Assembly: GCF_014640675.1 (NCBI RefSeq)
Contig: NZ_BMHK01000008.1
Location: 1 to 64,000 of the forward strand
DNA from: Novosphingobium endophyticum
Lineage (GTDB): Bacteria; Pseudomonadota; Alphaproteobacteria; Sphingomonadales; Sphingomonadaceae
Direction: 5' to 3'
DNA length: 64,000 bases
Below are positions 37,424-46,230 of this stretch, one piece after another; position 1 is the first letter of the stretch, and the number at the start of each line of letters is the position of its first letter. The notes beneath the pieces are model-generated. The model searched no databases and had not been told where the DNA came from. It saw nothing but the letters and a program-made list of their open reading frames with translations. A program made the position numbers and the translations under genes.

Positions 37424-38140
37424 TTGTCTGAACGCAAACCCCGAGAGAGCAGCAACATCGCCCTGCTGATCGACGCCGACAACGCCTCGCCGGCCACGCT
37501 GGACCCGGCGCTGACGATCCTCGGCGATCTCGGCACGGTCAATGTCCGGCGGGTCTACGGCAACTGGAGCAAGGTGGCGCTCAAGGGCTGGTCGCAGCTC
37601 GTCCATCGGCACGCGCTCGAGCCGCAGCAGCAGTTCGACCTGACCAAGGGTAAGAACGCCACCGACATGAAAATGACGATCGACGCCATGGACCTGCTCT
37701 ATGGCGGGCATGTCGACGGGTTCGGGCTGATGACCAGCGACAGCGATTTCATGCCGCTCGCCATCCGCATCCGCCAGAATGGCACGCCGGTTTACGGCTT
37801 CGGCTCGTCGCGCACGCCGGAGGCTTTTCGCGAGGCCTGCACGCGCTTCATCGATCTCGAAGCGCTGCCGGGCGACGAGGAAACCCCGGGCACTGGCAAG
37901 GGCACCGCTACGCCGATCGACGAGGAACTGATCAAGCTGCTCAGCGATGCCTGGAAGGCCAGCAAGCGCGATGACGATGGCTATGCCAGCCTGTCCGAAG
38001 TCGGACAGCGCGTGGCGAACCGGTCGAGCTTCGATGCCAGGAGCTATGGATTTTCGCGGCTGTCGGAACTGGTGCAGAGCCTGCCGAACTTCGCCACCGA
38101 GAAACGGGAGAGCGGGCTGTTTGTAAGGCGGTTGCGGTGA
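37424..38140 (+). CDS. NYN domain protein with C-terminal OST-HTH/LOTUS domain
   Basis: 238 residues. The N-terminal NYN (PIN-like) nuclease domain carries acidic residues in LLIDADNAS, TDMKMTIDAMDLLY and TSDSDF. A linker follows, then a C-terminal winged-helix-like OST-HTH region (LSEVGQRVANR...SYGFSRLSELVQSL). Such proteins are thought to process RNA. The start is TTG at 37424, chosen because AGAGGA lies ten bases before it and it gives the usual sphingomonad N-terminus. Upstream ATGs at 37319/37334 would add residues without homology. Confidence 0.85.
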   Translation: MSERKPRESSNIALLIDADNASPATLDPALTILGDLGTVNVRRVYGNWSKVALKGWSQLVHRHALEPQQQFDLTKGKNATDMKMTIDAMDLLYGGHVDGFGLMTSDSDFMPLAIRIRQNGTPVYGFGSSRTPEAFREACTRFIDLEALPGDEETPGTGKGTATPIDEELIKLLSDAWKASKRDDDGYASLSEVGQRVANRSSFDARSYGFSRLSELVQSLPNFATEKRESGLFVRRLR

Positions 38141-38239
38141 ACTGTTACCATTAACAAACTGAAAGTTGACAGCATCACCGGTTGGGACAAGTTACCTGCT
38201 GCGGTGCTCTTTGAGTGCCGCTTCTAAAGGGGGATTTCG

Positions 38240-38872
38240 ATGCGAACGATTTTTCTTGCGGGCTGCGGCCTGCTGCTTGCCGCTGCGCTGCCGATTCATG
38301 CTCAGGACGCGGCAGTTGTGGAGGCACCCAAAACACCGATCTTGTAGGCGGCGGTGGTCGCACCGGCGAGCGAAGACAACATACTGCGTGCGGGAGCCGA
38401 GGTTCCCCTGCTGACACGCGAGGAACTGACGACGAAGAAAAAAAAGCTTCGTGTCGGTCAGCGTTTTCAGATGGAAGTGGCGAGCAATATCGAGCGCAAT
38501 GGAGTGGTGGTCGTTCCGGCAGGAACCCCAGCGGTGGGTGAGATCACCGAAGTGCGCAACAAAGGGATGTGGGGCAAGTCGGGCTACATCAACGCCCGAA
38601 TTGTCTCGCTGCGTCTGGGCGATCGGCACATTCGCCTGACGGGTACTTTCGACGATAAGGGTGTGACCGGAACTGGCGGCGTTGTGGCGGCGGTTGCTCT
38701 TGTACCGATCGCCGGCTTCTTCACTACAGGCACCAGCGCAATGATCCCTACGGGTTCAGCAGTGAAGGGTTTTCTTGACGAGGACATCGTCTTCCGGACC
38801 GTTGCTGTTCAGCCGAAGGTGGTGGATGTCCCCGTTGCCGCCGCGCAAGCTTCCGAAATAGCGCCTGAGTAA
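38240..38872 (+). pseudogene. Exported protein interrupted by an in-frame TAG
   Basis: An ATG with AAGGGGG upstream opens a clear signal peptide (RTIFLAGCGLLLAAALPIHAQ). At codon 36 (38345-38347) there is a TAG, and the same frame then continues for 174 codons through a compact domain (GQRFQMEVASNIERNGVVVVPAGTP, GMWGKSGYINARIV, hydrophobic VAAVALVPIAGFF). I do not recognise the domain. Without readthrough the domain could be made only from the GTG at 38354 and would stay in the cytoplasm. A single base error or a real nonsense mutation are the alternatives. Confidence 0.75.
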
Positions 38873-38899
38873 GGCATGATCCGGAGCTGATCGGTTCGC

Positions 38900-40906
38900 C
38901 TACGCATCGATCAGCTCCGGATCGATCTCCCCCGCGCGGTTCTGGATGAACATGAAGCGGTGCTCCGGATTGCGGCCCATCAGCCGGTCGACGAGGTCTT
39001 TCACTGCAGCGCGCCCTTCATATTCGGGCGGCAGGGTTATGCGGACGAGCGAGCGCGTGGCCGGGCTCATGGTCGTCTCGCGCAATTGCTGCGGGTTCAT
39101 TTCGCCGAGGCCCTTGAAGCGGCCGACTTCGACTTTCCTGCCCTTGAACATGGTCGCTTCCAGTTCGGCGCGATGCGCATCGTCGCGGGCGTAGGCTGAG
39201 GTCGAGCCCGCGGTCAGGCGGTAGAGCGGCGGCTGCGCGAGGTAGAGGTGGCCGCGCCGCACGACCTCGGGCATTTCCTGGAAGAAGAACGTCATCAGCA
39301 GCGTGGCGATATGAGCGCCGTCCACGTCGGCGTCGGTCATGATGACGATGCGGTCGTAGCGCAGGTTGTCCGGATTGCAGTCCTTGCGGCTGCCGCAGCC
39401 GAGCGCCAGCAGGAGGTCGGCGATCTCCGCGTTGCCGCGGATCTTGTCTGCGGTGGCGCTGGCGACGTTGAGGATCTTGCCGCGGATCGGCAGGATCGCC
39501 TGCGTCTTGCGGTCGCGCGCCTGCTTGGCGCTGCCGCCCGCGCTGTCGCCCTCGACGATGAACAGCTCGGTCTCGCCACTGCCTTCGCCCGAGCAGTCGG
39601 TGAGCTTGCCCGGCAGGCGCAGCTTGCGCGCGTTGGTGGCGGTCTTGCGCTTGACCTCGCGCTCCGCCTTGCGGCGCAGGCGGTCGTCCATCCGCTCCAT
39701 GACCGCGCCGAGCAGCGCCTTGCCGCGATCCATGTTGTCGGCAAGGAAGTGGTCGAAGTGATCGCGCACGGCGTTCTCGACCAAGCGCGCGGCCTCGGGG
39801 CTGGTCAGGCGATCCTTGGTCTGGCTCTGGAACTGCGGCTCGCGCACGAAGACCGAGAGCATGACTTCGCTGCCGGTCACCACGTCATCGGGCGTGATGT
39901 CCTTGGCCTTCTTCTGGCCGACCAGATCGGCGAAGGCGCGAATGCCCTTGGTCAGCGCGGCGCGCAGGCCCTGTTCGTGGGTGCCGCCATCGGGCGTGGG
40001 GATCGTGTTGCAGTACCAGGAATAGGAACCGTCGGAGTAGAGCGGCCAGGCGATGGCCCATTCGACGCGGCCCTGTTCGATCCCGCCCTCGCTGGGGGCA
40101 AAGTCCTGCGAGCCCGAGAAGAACTGGCTGGTGACGCATTCGCGGCCGCCAACCTGTTCGGCAAGGTGATCGGCAAGGCCGCCGGGAAACTGGAACGTGG
40201 CTTCGGCCGGCACATCCTCCGCCGCCAGGGACGGCGAGCATTTCCAGCGGATTTCCACGCCCGCGAAGAGATAGGCCTTGGAGCGCACCAGCTTGAACAG
40301 GCGCGCGGGCTTGAACTTCTGGTCGCCGAAGATCTCGCGGTCGGGCGTGAAGGTGACCGAAGTGCCGCGCCGGTTGGGCGCCGCGCCGATCTTCTGCAAG
40401 GGGCCGAGCGTCTCGCCGCGGGAGAATTCCTGCGCGAATAGCTCCTTGTTGCGGGCGACTTCGACGCGGGTCTTCACAGAAAGCGCGTTGACCACGGAAA
40501 TGCCGACGCCGTGAAGGCCGCCTGAAGTTGCGTAGGCCTTGCCTGAGAACTTGCCGCCCGAATGGAGCGTCGAAAGGATCACCTCGAGCGCTGATTTGCC
40601 CGGATACCTCGGATGCTCGTCGACCGGAATGCCGCGCCCGTTGTCGGTGATCGTCAGGCGGCCAGCCGTACCGGGCTCTTCTTCCAGCAAGACTTCGATG
40701 CGATTGGCATGGCCGGCAACCGCTTCGTCCATCGCGTTGTCGAGAACTTCGGCGGCAAGATGGTGCAGCGCGCGTTCGTCGGTGCCGCCGATGTACATGC
40801 CGGGGCGCCGCCGGACAGGCTCAAGCCCCTCCAGAACTTCGATAGCGGAACCGTCGTAGGATTCACCGCCGGCGGACGGAAGCTTGTCGAACAGGTCATC
40901 GGACAT
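38900..40906 (-). CDS. parE: DNA topoisomerase IV subunit B
   Basis: ATPase subunit of the chromosome decatenase, 668 residues. GHKL ATPase motifs are EVLDNAMDEA, DNGRGIP and SGGLHGVG. The transducer follows. The TOPRIM domain has EGDSAGG and DADVDGAH, with the quinolone-region sequence LPIRGKILN. Ends with the usual FIQNRAGEIDPELIDA. The spacing of the TOPRIM domain and length fit ParE rather than GyrB, which usually carries longer C-terminal insertions. Confidence 0.96.
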   Translation of the reverse strand: MSDDLFDKLPSAGGESYDGSAIEVLEGLEPVRRRPGMYIGGTDERALHHLAAEVLDNAMDEAVAGHANRIEVLLEEEPGTAGRLTITDNGRGIPVDEHPRYPGKSALEVILSTLHSGGKFSGKAYATSGGLHGVGISVVNALSVKTRVEVARNKELFAQEFSRGETLGPLQKIGAAPNRRGTSVTFTPDREIFGDQKFKPARLFKLVRSKAYLFAGVEIRWKCSPSLAAEDVPAEATFQFPGGLADHLAEQVGGRECVTSQFFSGSQDFAPSEGGIEQGRVEWAIAWPLYSDGSYSWYCNTIPTPDGGTHEQGLRAALTKGIRAFADLVGQKKAKDITPDDVVTGSEVMLSVFVREPQFQSQTKDRLTSPEAARLVENAVRDHFDHFLADNMDRGKALLGAVMERMDDRLRRKAEREVKRKTATNARKLRLPGKLTDCSGEGSGETELFIVEGDSAGGSAKQARDRKTQAILPIRGKILNVASATADKIRGNAEIADLLLALGCGSRKDCNPDNLRYDRIVIMTDADVDGAHIATLLMTFFFQEMPEVVRRGHLYLAQPPLYRLTAGSTSAYARDDAHRAELEATMFKGRKVEVGRFKGLGEMNPQQLRETTMSPATRSLVRITLPPEYEGRAAVKDLVDRLMGRNPEHRFMFIQNRAGEIDPELIDA

Positions 40907-40971
40907 GCCCCATCCTATACGGTGCGGAGGAATCCGCGATCAAGCAGGCCTTGACGCTTATCCGCAGGCGT

Positions 40972-41104
40972 CGTCATCATCCCGGACTTGATCCGGGACC
41001 GGGCGCGGTGTTTACGCACAGCCTCCCGGAGTGCCGCGTCGGAGCCTGCGCGAGAGATCCCGCCGAACGGGCGCCAGCGGTCCCGGATCAGGTCCGGGAT
41101 GACG
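40972..41104. repeat. Intergenic GTCATCCCGG palindromic element 3
   Basis: Arms CGTCAT(CAT)CCCGGACTTG and its inverse enclose GGTGTTTACGCACAGCCTC. An extra CAT triplet lies in the left arm. The element lies between parE and the LppC-like gene and is followed by an AT-rich stretch with two AATATAC units (41111-41126). Confidence 0.9.
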
Positions 41105-41132
41105 ACGTTGTAATATACATAATATACCGGCG

Positions 41133-42284
41133 CTATTCGCCGAAGCGGGCCGGGGCAGGGCTCACGACCTTGACCGCGCCCTTTTCCACCTCGCGCACTT
41201 CCAGCGCCCGCTCGATCAACCCGCCGCGCGTGAAGCGGAACGGGCCATCGAGGCCGAGGAACCCGCCGCCGCCGGTCAGCTCCGAGGTCGGGAAGCTGCG
41301 GCCGACCCTCCATTCGCGCGCGACGCGCAGCGTGAGCAGCACGGCATCGTAGCCGAGCGTCGCGATGCGCGCGGGCTGACTGCCGAAACGGCTGCGGTAA
41401 CTCTTGGCGAACTGACCGAAACGCTGGTCGGAAACGGTGGCAAACCAGGCGCCGCTGAGGGCGGGCGTCGTGGAAACCACGCGCTCCCCGCTCCACAGTT
41501 CGGTGCCGAGCAGGCGGACGGACGCCTTTGCCCCTCCCGCCTTGAACTGCGTCGCTGCCCTGTTCGACAGACTGCCGCCATCGGCGATCAGGAGCGCGTC
41601 GTAGCCGTCCTTGGCCTTGATGCGCTGGGCTGCGGCATTGATCGAGGCGGCGGTGCGATCATACGGTTCCATGGCAATGACGCTGCCGCCATTACCGCGC
41701 ACCGCGGATAGCAGGGCACTGCTGGCGCGGTCGCCGTACTCGCCCCGGGGGATCAGCGCGGCGAAGCTGGTGATTCCCTTCGAGCGGGCAAATTCGACGG
41801 TCCGACTCACCGACTGCCCGGGCAGGTTGCCCATGATGAAGACGTCCTTGGACGCGGCCTCCTCGTCATTGGAGAACGAGATCAACGGCACCTTGGCCTG
41901 GCGCGCCACTCCCGAGACGGCGGGAATGTTGTCGGAAAGGAGCGGGCCAAGGATCAGCTTGTTGCCGTCGGCGATGGCGCGCCGGGCCGCTTCGGTCGGA
42001 TTCGCGGAAGTGTCGTAGGTCGTTACTCTGAGGTTTGTAGCGTTCGTATCGAGCAGCGCCATGTTGGCGGCATTGGCGATCGACTGGCCGACCACACCGT
42101 TCGCGCCCGAGATCGGCACGAGCAGGGCCACGCGATGATGTTCGGTATCCTCGGGGATCTCGCTCGGCGTCGGCGTCGGGGTGGGCGCCGGCGGGGTCGC
42201 CTTGGGGACGATGGTACAGGCGCTGAGCGCCGCCATGGCCGCCGCTGCCAGAAGATTGCGTCGGTTCAGGCGTTTGTCGAACAT
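41133..42284 (-). CDS. Penicillin-binding protein activator, LpoA/LppC-like lipoprotein
   Basis: 383 residues: signal peptide with lipobox LSAC (Cys23), a Pro/Thr-rich linker, then a periplasmic-binding-protein fold (VALLVPISGANGVVGQSIANAANMAL, ILGPLLSDNIPAVSGVA, ATLGYDAVLL). This matches the LppC/LpoA family that stimulates PBP1A from the outer membrane in gammaproteobacteria. In alphaproteobacteria the role is inferred. The start at 42284 gives the twin-Arg-like RLNRRNLL signal peptide. Divergent from rsmI by 40 nt, the usual arrangement. Confidence 0.88.
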   Translation of the reverse strand: MFDKRLNRRNLLAAAAMAALSACTIVPKATPPAPTPTPTPSEIPEDTEHHRVALLVPISGANGVVGQSIANAANMALLDTNATNLRVTTYDTSANPTEAARRAIADGNKLILGPLLSDNIPAVSGVARQAKVPLISFSNDEEAASKDVFIMGNLPGQSVSRTVEFARSKGITSFAALIPRGEYGDRASSALLSAVRGNGGSVIAMEPYDRTAASINAAAQRIKAKDGYDALLIADGGSLSNRAATQFKAGGAKASVRLLGTELWSGERVVSTTPALSGAWFATVSDQRFGQFAKSYRSRFGSQPARIATLGYDAVLLTLRVAREWRVGRSFPTSELTGGGGFLGLDGPFRFTRGGLIERALEVREVEKGAVKVVSPAPARFGE

Positions 42285-42324
42285 GCTTGCCGCTCCCGCA
42301 GTGCTTGGGCCATGAGTCCCCGCG

Positions 42325-43152
42325 ATGGAACACACTCTTTCGCCGGGCCTCTACATAGTGGCAACCCCCATTGGCAATCTGGGCGACATAACGCACCGAG
42401 CGGTCGAGGTATTGCGTGGTGCGGGCGCCATAGCCTGCGAGGACACGCGCGTCACCGGAAAGCTGCTTCATCATCTGAATATCAAGCAGCGCATGATCCG
42501 CTACGATGACCATGCAAGCGAAAGCGACCGCGAGCGGTTGCTGGCTCTGATGGAAACGCAGCCGGTTGCGCTGGTGAGCGACGCGGGAACGCCGCTGATC
42601 TCCGATCCGGGCTACCGCCTCGTGCGCATGGCACGTGAGCGCGGCATTGCCGTGACGAGCCTGCCGGGAGCAAATGCGGCGGTGATGGCGGTGACGCTTT
42701 CCGGCCTTCCCAACGACCGTTTCCTGTTCGCCGGCTTCCTGCCCGGCAAGGCGAAAGCGCGCGAAGCGGTACTGGCGGAGCTGGCGCCGGTTCGCGCGAC
42801 GCTGATCTTCTACGAAACCGCGCCGCGACTGGAAGCGTCGCTTCAGGCGATTGCGGCCGTCCTGCCGGGCCGTGACGTCGCCGTGGCGCGGGAACTCACC
42901 AAGAAATTCGAGGAATGCCGGACCGGCCTGCCCGAAGAGTTGATCGCGCATTTCGCGCAGCATCCGCCCAAGGGGGAAATCGTGCTGCTGGTCGCTCCGC
43001 CATCGAACGAGCCTGCCGGTGACATCGACATCGATGCGCTGCTGCGCGCGGAACTCATGGAATCGAAGACGTCGCAGGCGGCGGCAAAAGTGGCGCGGGC
43101 GACCGGGCTTGACCGCAAGATGCTTTACGCGCGGGCGCTCGAACTCAAGTGA
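42325..43152 (+). CDS. rsmI: 16S rRNA (cytidine1402-2'-O)-methyltransferase
   Basis: SAM-dependent tetrapyrrole-methylase-fold enzyme that methylates C1402 in the decoding centre. 275 residues with LYIVATPIGNLGDIT, ACEDTRVTGKLL, LVSDAGTPLISDPG and LPGANAAVMAV. Its stop overlaps the GTG of yraN. The lppC-like/rsmI/yraN/gshB order is a common alphaproteobacterial cluster. Confidence 0.97.
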   Translation: MEHTLSPGLYIVATPIGNLGDITHRAVEVLRGAGAIACEDTRVTGKLLHHLNIKQRMIRYDDHASESDRERLLALMETQPVALVSDAGTPLISDPGYRLVRMARERGIAVTSLPGANAAVMAVTLSGLPNDRFLFAGFLPGKAKAREAVLAELAPVRATLIFYETAPRLEASLQAIAAVLPGRDVAVARELTKKFEECRTGLPEELIAHFAQHPPKGEIVLLVAPPSNEPAGDIDIDALLRAELMESKTSQAAAKVARATGLDRKMLYARALELK

Positions 43153-43511
43153 GCAACCGCAGAACGCGAGCGGAACAGCGCGGCCGGCGCGGCGAGGCAC
43201 TGGCGGTCTGGTCCCTGCGCCTGACGGGCTGGCGTGTCCTCGCCCGCCGCGCCAGAACCCCGCGCGGCGAGGTCGATATCGTCGCGCGGCGCGGCAGGGT
43301 GATTTGCTTCGTCGAAGTGAAATGGCGGGCCAGGGCGGCCGAGCGCGAATCGGCGATCGATTCCTATCGCCTGCGCCGCGTCGCCGCCGCTGCTGAGGCA
43401 CTGGCGGCACGCTACGCGAAGCCCGGCGACGATCTGCGCTTAGACGTCCTGCTGCTCGCGCCGGGTCGTTGGCCGCGTCGGATCGTCAATGCGTGGCAGC
43501 CGGGGACCTAA
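43149..43511 (+). CDS. yraN: YraN (UPF0102) endonuclease-like protein
   Basis: 120-residue protein of the UPF0102 family with a restriction-nuclease-like core: RRGEALAV, TPRGEVDIVARRG and FVEVKWRA contain the Glu, Asp and Glu-x-Lys of that fold. Function is not established. The GTG start overlaps the rsmI stop by 4 bp. Confidence 0.93.
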   Translation: MSNRRTRAEQRGRRGEALAVWSLRLTGWRVLARRARTPRGEVDIVARRGRVICFVEVKWRARAAERESAIDSYRLRRVAAAAEALAARYAKPGDDLRLDVLLLAPGRWPRRIVNAWQPGT

Positions 43512-43523
43512 GGCAGGAAGGCC

Positions 43524-43645
43524 CGTCATCCCGGGCTCGACCCGGGACCGCTGGAGGTGTTTACGCGCAGCCTCGCGGCGGAGGTTCTCTCACGAGAGGG
43601 CGTGCCTGAAGGCGGCCAGCGGTCCCGGCGTTCGCCGGGATGACG
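43524..43645. repeat. Intergenic GTCATCCCGG palindromic element 4
   Basis: The left arm starts CGTCATCCCGGGCTCGACC, the right arm ends CGGCGTTCGCCGGGATGACG. The two arms differ from each other in the stem (GCTCGACC against CGTTCG), as if derived from two sub-types. Centre GGTGTTTACGCGCAGCCTCGCGG is conserved. It lies between yraN and gshB. Confidence 0.9.
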
Positions 43646-43744
43646 GTCGCCATCATCATTGCCCTCATCGGACCAAAACCGGTCGCGCCGGATCGCAATT
43701 CCGACTAAGCCGCCCCCGAACAGCAACCTCCAGGATCAGTACCC

Positions 43745-44716
43745 ATGACTCTACGCGTCGCCGTCCAGATGGACCCGCTCGAAAGCATCAACATAACCGG
43801 GGACTCCTCGTTCGCGCTGATGCTGGCGGCGCAGGCACGCGGGCATACGCTGTTCCACTACGATGTGCGCACGCTGGCCTATGACACCTCACAGGGCGCT
43901 GGCGGGAGGATGACCTGCTGGGGCGCGCCGGTAACCCTTCAGCGCGTCGAGGGTGCGCATTTCACGCGCGGCGAATACCGGCTGATCGACCTTGCAAGCG
44001 ACGTCGACGTGGTATTGATGCGTCAGGATCCGCCTTTCGATCTCGGCTATATCACCGCCACGCACCTGCTCGAACGGCTTGCCGGGCAGACGCTGGTGGT
44101 CAACGATCCGGTGTCGGTGCGCAATGCGCCCGAGAAGGTCTTCGTGCTCGACTTCGCCCGCTTCATGCCGCCGACCTTCATAGCCCGGCGGATCGAGGAC
44201 GTGCGCCTGTTCCAGCAGCGGCATCCGGGCGACCTCGTGATCAAGCCGCTCCACGGCAACGGCGGCAAGGCGGTGTTCCGCGTTCCCGCCGACGGCAGCA
44301 ATCTGGGCGCGCTCGTCGAGATGTTCCAGAATGCGTGGGCCGAGCCTTTCATGGTTCAGCCCTTCCTTCCGGACGTGAGCGAAGGCGACAAGCGCATCGT
44401 GCTGGTCGACGGCGAGTTCGCCGGGGCCATCAACCGCAAGCCGGGCGAGGGCGAGTTCCGTTCCAATCTCGCGGTAGGCGGGTCGGCGGAGGCGTGCGAA
44501 CTCACTTCGGCGGAAGAGGAAATCTGCGCGACGCTCGGGCCGGAACTCAGGGCGAGAGGACTGGTTTTCGTTGGCATTGACGTGATCGGTGGCAAATGGC
44601 TGACAGAAATCAACGTGACTTCGCCCACAGGCATCGTGGCGATCGACCGGTTCAACGGGACCGATACCGGTGCACGGATATGGGACGCGATAGAAGCGCG
44701 CCACGCGGCGCTGTAA
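43745..44716 (+). CDS. gshB: Glutathione synthetase
   Basis: Joins gamma-glutamylcysteine and glycine with ATP. 323-residue ATP-grasp protein with VAVQMDPLESINI at the start, MRQDPPFDLGYITATHLLE, VIKPLHGNGGKAVF (ATP loop) and FVGIDVIGGKWLTEINVTSPTG near the end. The start at 43745 follows the palindromic element by 100 nt. Confidence 0.97.
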   Translation: MTLRVAVQMDPLESINITGDSSFALMLAAQARGHTLFHYDVRTLAYDTSQGAGGRMTCWGAPVTLQRVEGAHFTRGEYRLIDLASDVDVVLMRQDPPFDLGYITATHLLERLAGQTLVVNDPVSVRNAPEKVFVLDFARFMPPTFIARRIEDVRLFQQRHPGDLVIKPLHGNGGKAVFRVPADGSNLGALVEMFQNAWAEPFMVQPFLPDVSEGDKRIVLVDGEFAGAINRKPGEGEFRSNLAVGGSAEACELTSAEEEICATLGPELRARGLVFVGIDVIGGKWLTEINVTSPTGIVAIDRFNGTDTGARIWDAIEARHAAL

Positions 44717-44734
44717 CCCGGCGCGAGGCGGGCC

Positions 44735-45352
44735 ATGGCTGAATGGATATACGAGATCGTCCGGCAGGGCGGCTATCTCGGCATCGTGTTCCTGATGGCG
44801 CTGGAAAATATCGTTCCGCCCATCCCGTCCGAACTCATCATGGGGCTGGGCGGGATCGCGGTCGCGCGCGGACACATGGAATTCTGGCCGCTGCTGCTAT
44901 GGGGAACCGTTGGGGTCACCATCGGCAACTACATCCTGTTCTTCATGGCGGACCGGCTCGGCTACGAACGGCTACAGCCTTTCGTCGAGCGCTGGGGACG
45001 CTGGCTTACGCTTGAGTGGCACGATATCGAAGCCGCCGGGCGCTTCCTGCGGCGGAACGGTCACTGGGTCGTTTTTGCCCTGCGGTTCGCGCCGATATTC
45101 CGGACGGTGATTTCGATACCCGCCGGCCTTGCGCACATGCCGCATGTCAAGTTCCTGATATTCACCGCGGCGGGTGCCGCGATCTGGAACGCGCTGCTGA
45201 TTCTGGGCGGGCAATGGCTTGGCCGTGCGCTGTCCGCCGCGGAAGGGTTTCTGGGCTGGATGACGCTGGCGTTCGTGGGGGCCACGCTCGCCGCGTATCT
45301 CTGGCGCGTCGTGCGCTGGAAACCGCGCGATCAGTCCTGCTCGCGCGGGTGA
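44735..45352 (+). CDS. DedA family membrane protein
   Basis: 205 residues with five to six hydrophobic segments. ENIVPPIPSELIMGLGG is the N-terminal signature, and ALRFAPIFRTVISIPAGLAHMP the conserved re-entrant motif with the key Arg residues. DedA/DTT superfamily members move lipid carriers such as undecaprenyl phosphate. This one is not assignable more closely. It lies 18 nt after gshB. Its last 22 bases overlap the convergent xerC. Confidence 0.9.
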   Translation: MAEWIYEIVRQGGYLGIVFLMALENIVPPIPSELIMGLGGIAVARGHMEFWPLLLWGTVGVTIGNYILFFMADRLGYERLQPFVERWGRWLTLEWHDIEAAGRFLRRNGHWVVFALRFAPIFRTVISIPAGLAHMPHVKFLIFTAAGAAIWNALLILGGQWLGRALSAAEGFLGWMTLAFVGATLAAYLWRVVRWKPRDQSCSRG

Positions 45353-46230
45353 GCGCTGCGGTAGACGTCGAGCAGCGTGGCCGCATCCACCTTGGTATAG
45401 ATCTGCGTGGAACCCAGCGAGGCGTGTCCCAGCAGTTCCTGCAGTGAGCGCAGGTCCGCGCCGGCGCCCAGCAAATGCGTGGCGAAGCTGTGGCGCAGGG
45501 CGTGCGGCGTTGCCGTGGCCGGCAGGCCGAGCGCCACACGAGCCCGCGCCACGGCCTTCTGCACCATGCCCTGCGATAGCGGACCACCCTTGGCGCCGCG
45601 AAAGAGCGCGCTGTCCCGTTCCACGCTCCAGGGGCATTTGGCGACATAATCGGCGACGCCTTCGCGCACGATCGGCAGCAGCGGAACGATCCGCTGCTTG
45701 CCGCCCTTGCCGGCGACCATCAGGGTTTCGCCGAGGGGCAAAGCCGAGCCGGTGAGCGACAGAGCCTCGGCAATGCGCAGCCCCGCGCCGTAGAGCAGCA
45801 GCAGAACGGCACGGTCGCGCGCGCCGATCCACGGCTCGCGCGCTTCCTCCTCGACCGTGAAGGCCAGGTTCACCGCCTCGTCGGGCGTGACCGGGCGCGG
45901 GATGCCTTTCTTGACCCTCGGCCCGCGTAAGCGCGGCGGTACAGCGTCGGGGACGCCGGCTTGCTCACGCGCGAAAGCCAGGAATGCCCTGAGCGCGGAT
46001 AGCTCTCGCGCGGCCGAGACATTGCCGATCCCGTCCTGCCGCCGCGCCGCCAGTTGCCGCCGCAGCGCCGCAGCCTCGAGCCGGGCGAGCGTCGGCCAGT
46101 CGGCATCGCCAAGGCTGTCGAGCAGCCGCGAGGCCGCGGCGAGATAGGCGCGAACCGTATGCGGGCTGCGCCGCCGCGCTTGCGTCAGATGGCCGCCCCA
46201 GGCTTCGAGGATGTCCGCCTTTGCGCTCAC
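45331..46230 (-). CDS. xerC: Tyrosine recombinase XerC
   Basis: 299-residue Xer recombinase for chromosome dimer resolution. The catalytic set is complete: Arg152 (GLRIAEALSL), Lys175 (GKGGKQR), His243 and Arg246 (HALRHS), His269 (LGHAS) and Tyr278 (IYTKVD). The N-terminal SAM-like core-binding domain is present. The GTG at 46230 overlaps the hemW stop. A longer frame of 47 codons upstream lies inside hemW. Its partner XerD is not in this window. Confidence 0.94.
   Translation of the reverse strand: MSAKADILEAWGGHLTQARRRSPHTVRAYLAAASRLLDSLGDADWPTLARLEAAALRRQLAARRQDGIGNVSAARELSALRAFLAFAREQAGVPDAVPPRLRGPRVKKGIPRPVTPDEAVNLAFTVEEEAREPWIGARDRAVLLLLYGAGLRIAEALSLTGSALPLGETLMVAGKGGKQRIVPLLPIVREGVADYVAKCPWSVERDSALFRGAKGGPLSQGMVQKAVARARVALGLPATATPHALRHSFATHLLGAGADLRSLQELLGHASLGSTQIYTKVDAATLLDVYRSAHPREQD

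Noticed and set aside
38345..38347. Pyrrolysine or programmed readthrough at TAG
   Set aside because: No pyl genes or stimulating structure are seen. A nonsense mutation or base error is simpler.
45331..46230. Phage integrase or genomic island marker
   Set aside because: The gene sits in the rph-rdgB-hemW run, has XerC size and all motifs, and there are no attachment repeats or phage genes nearby.
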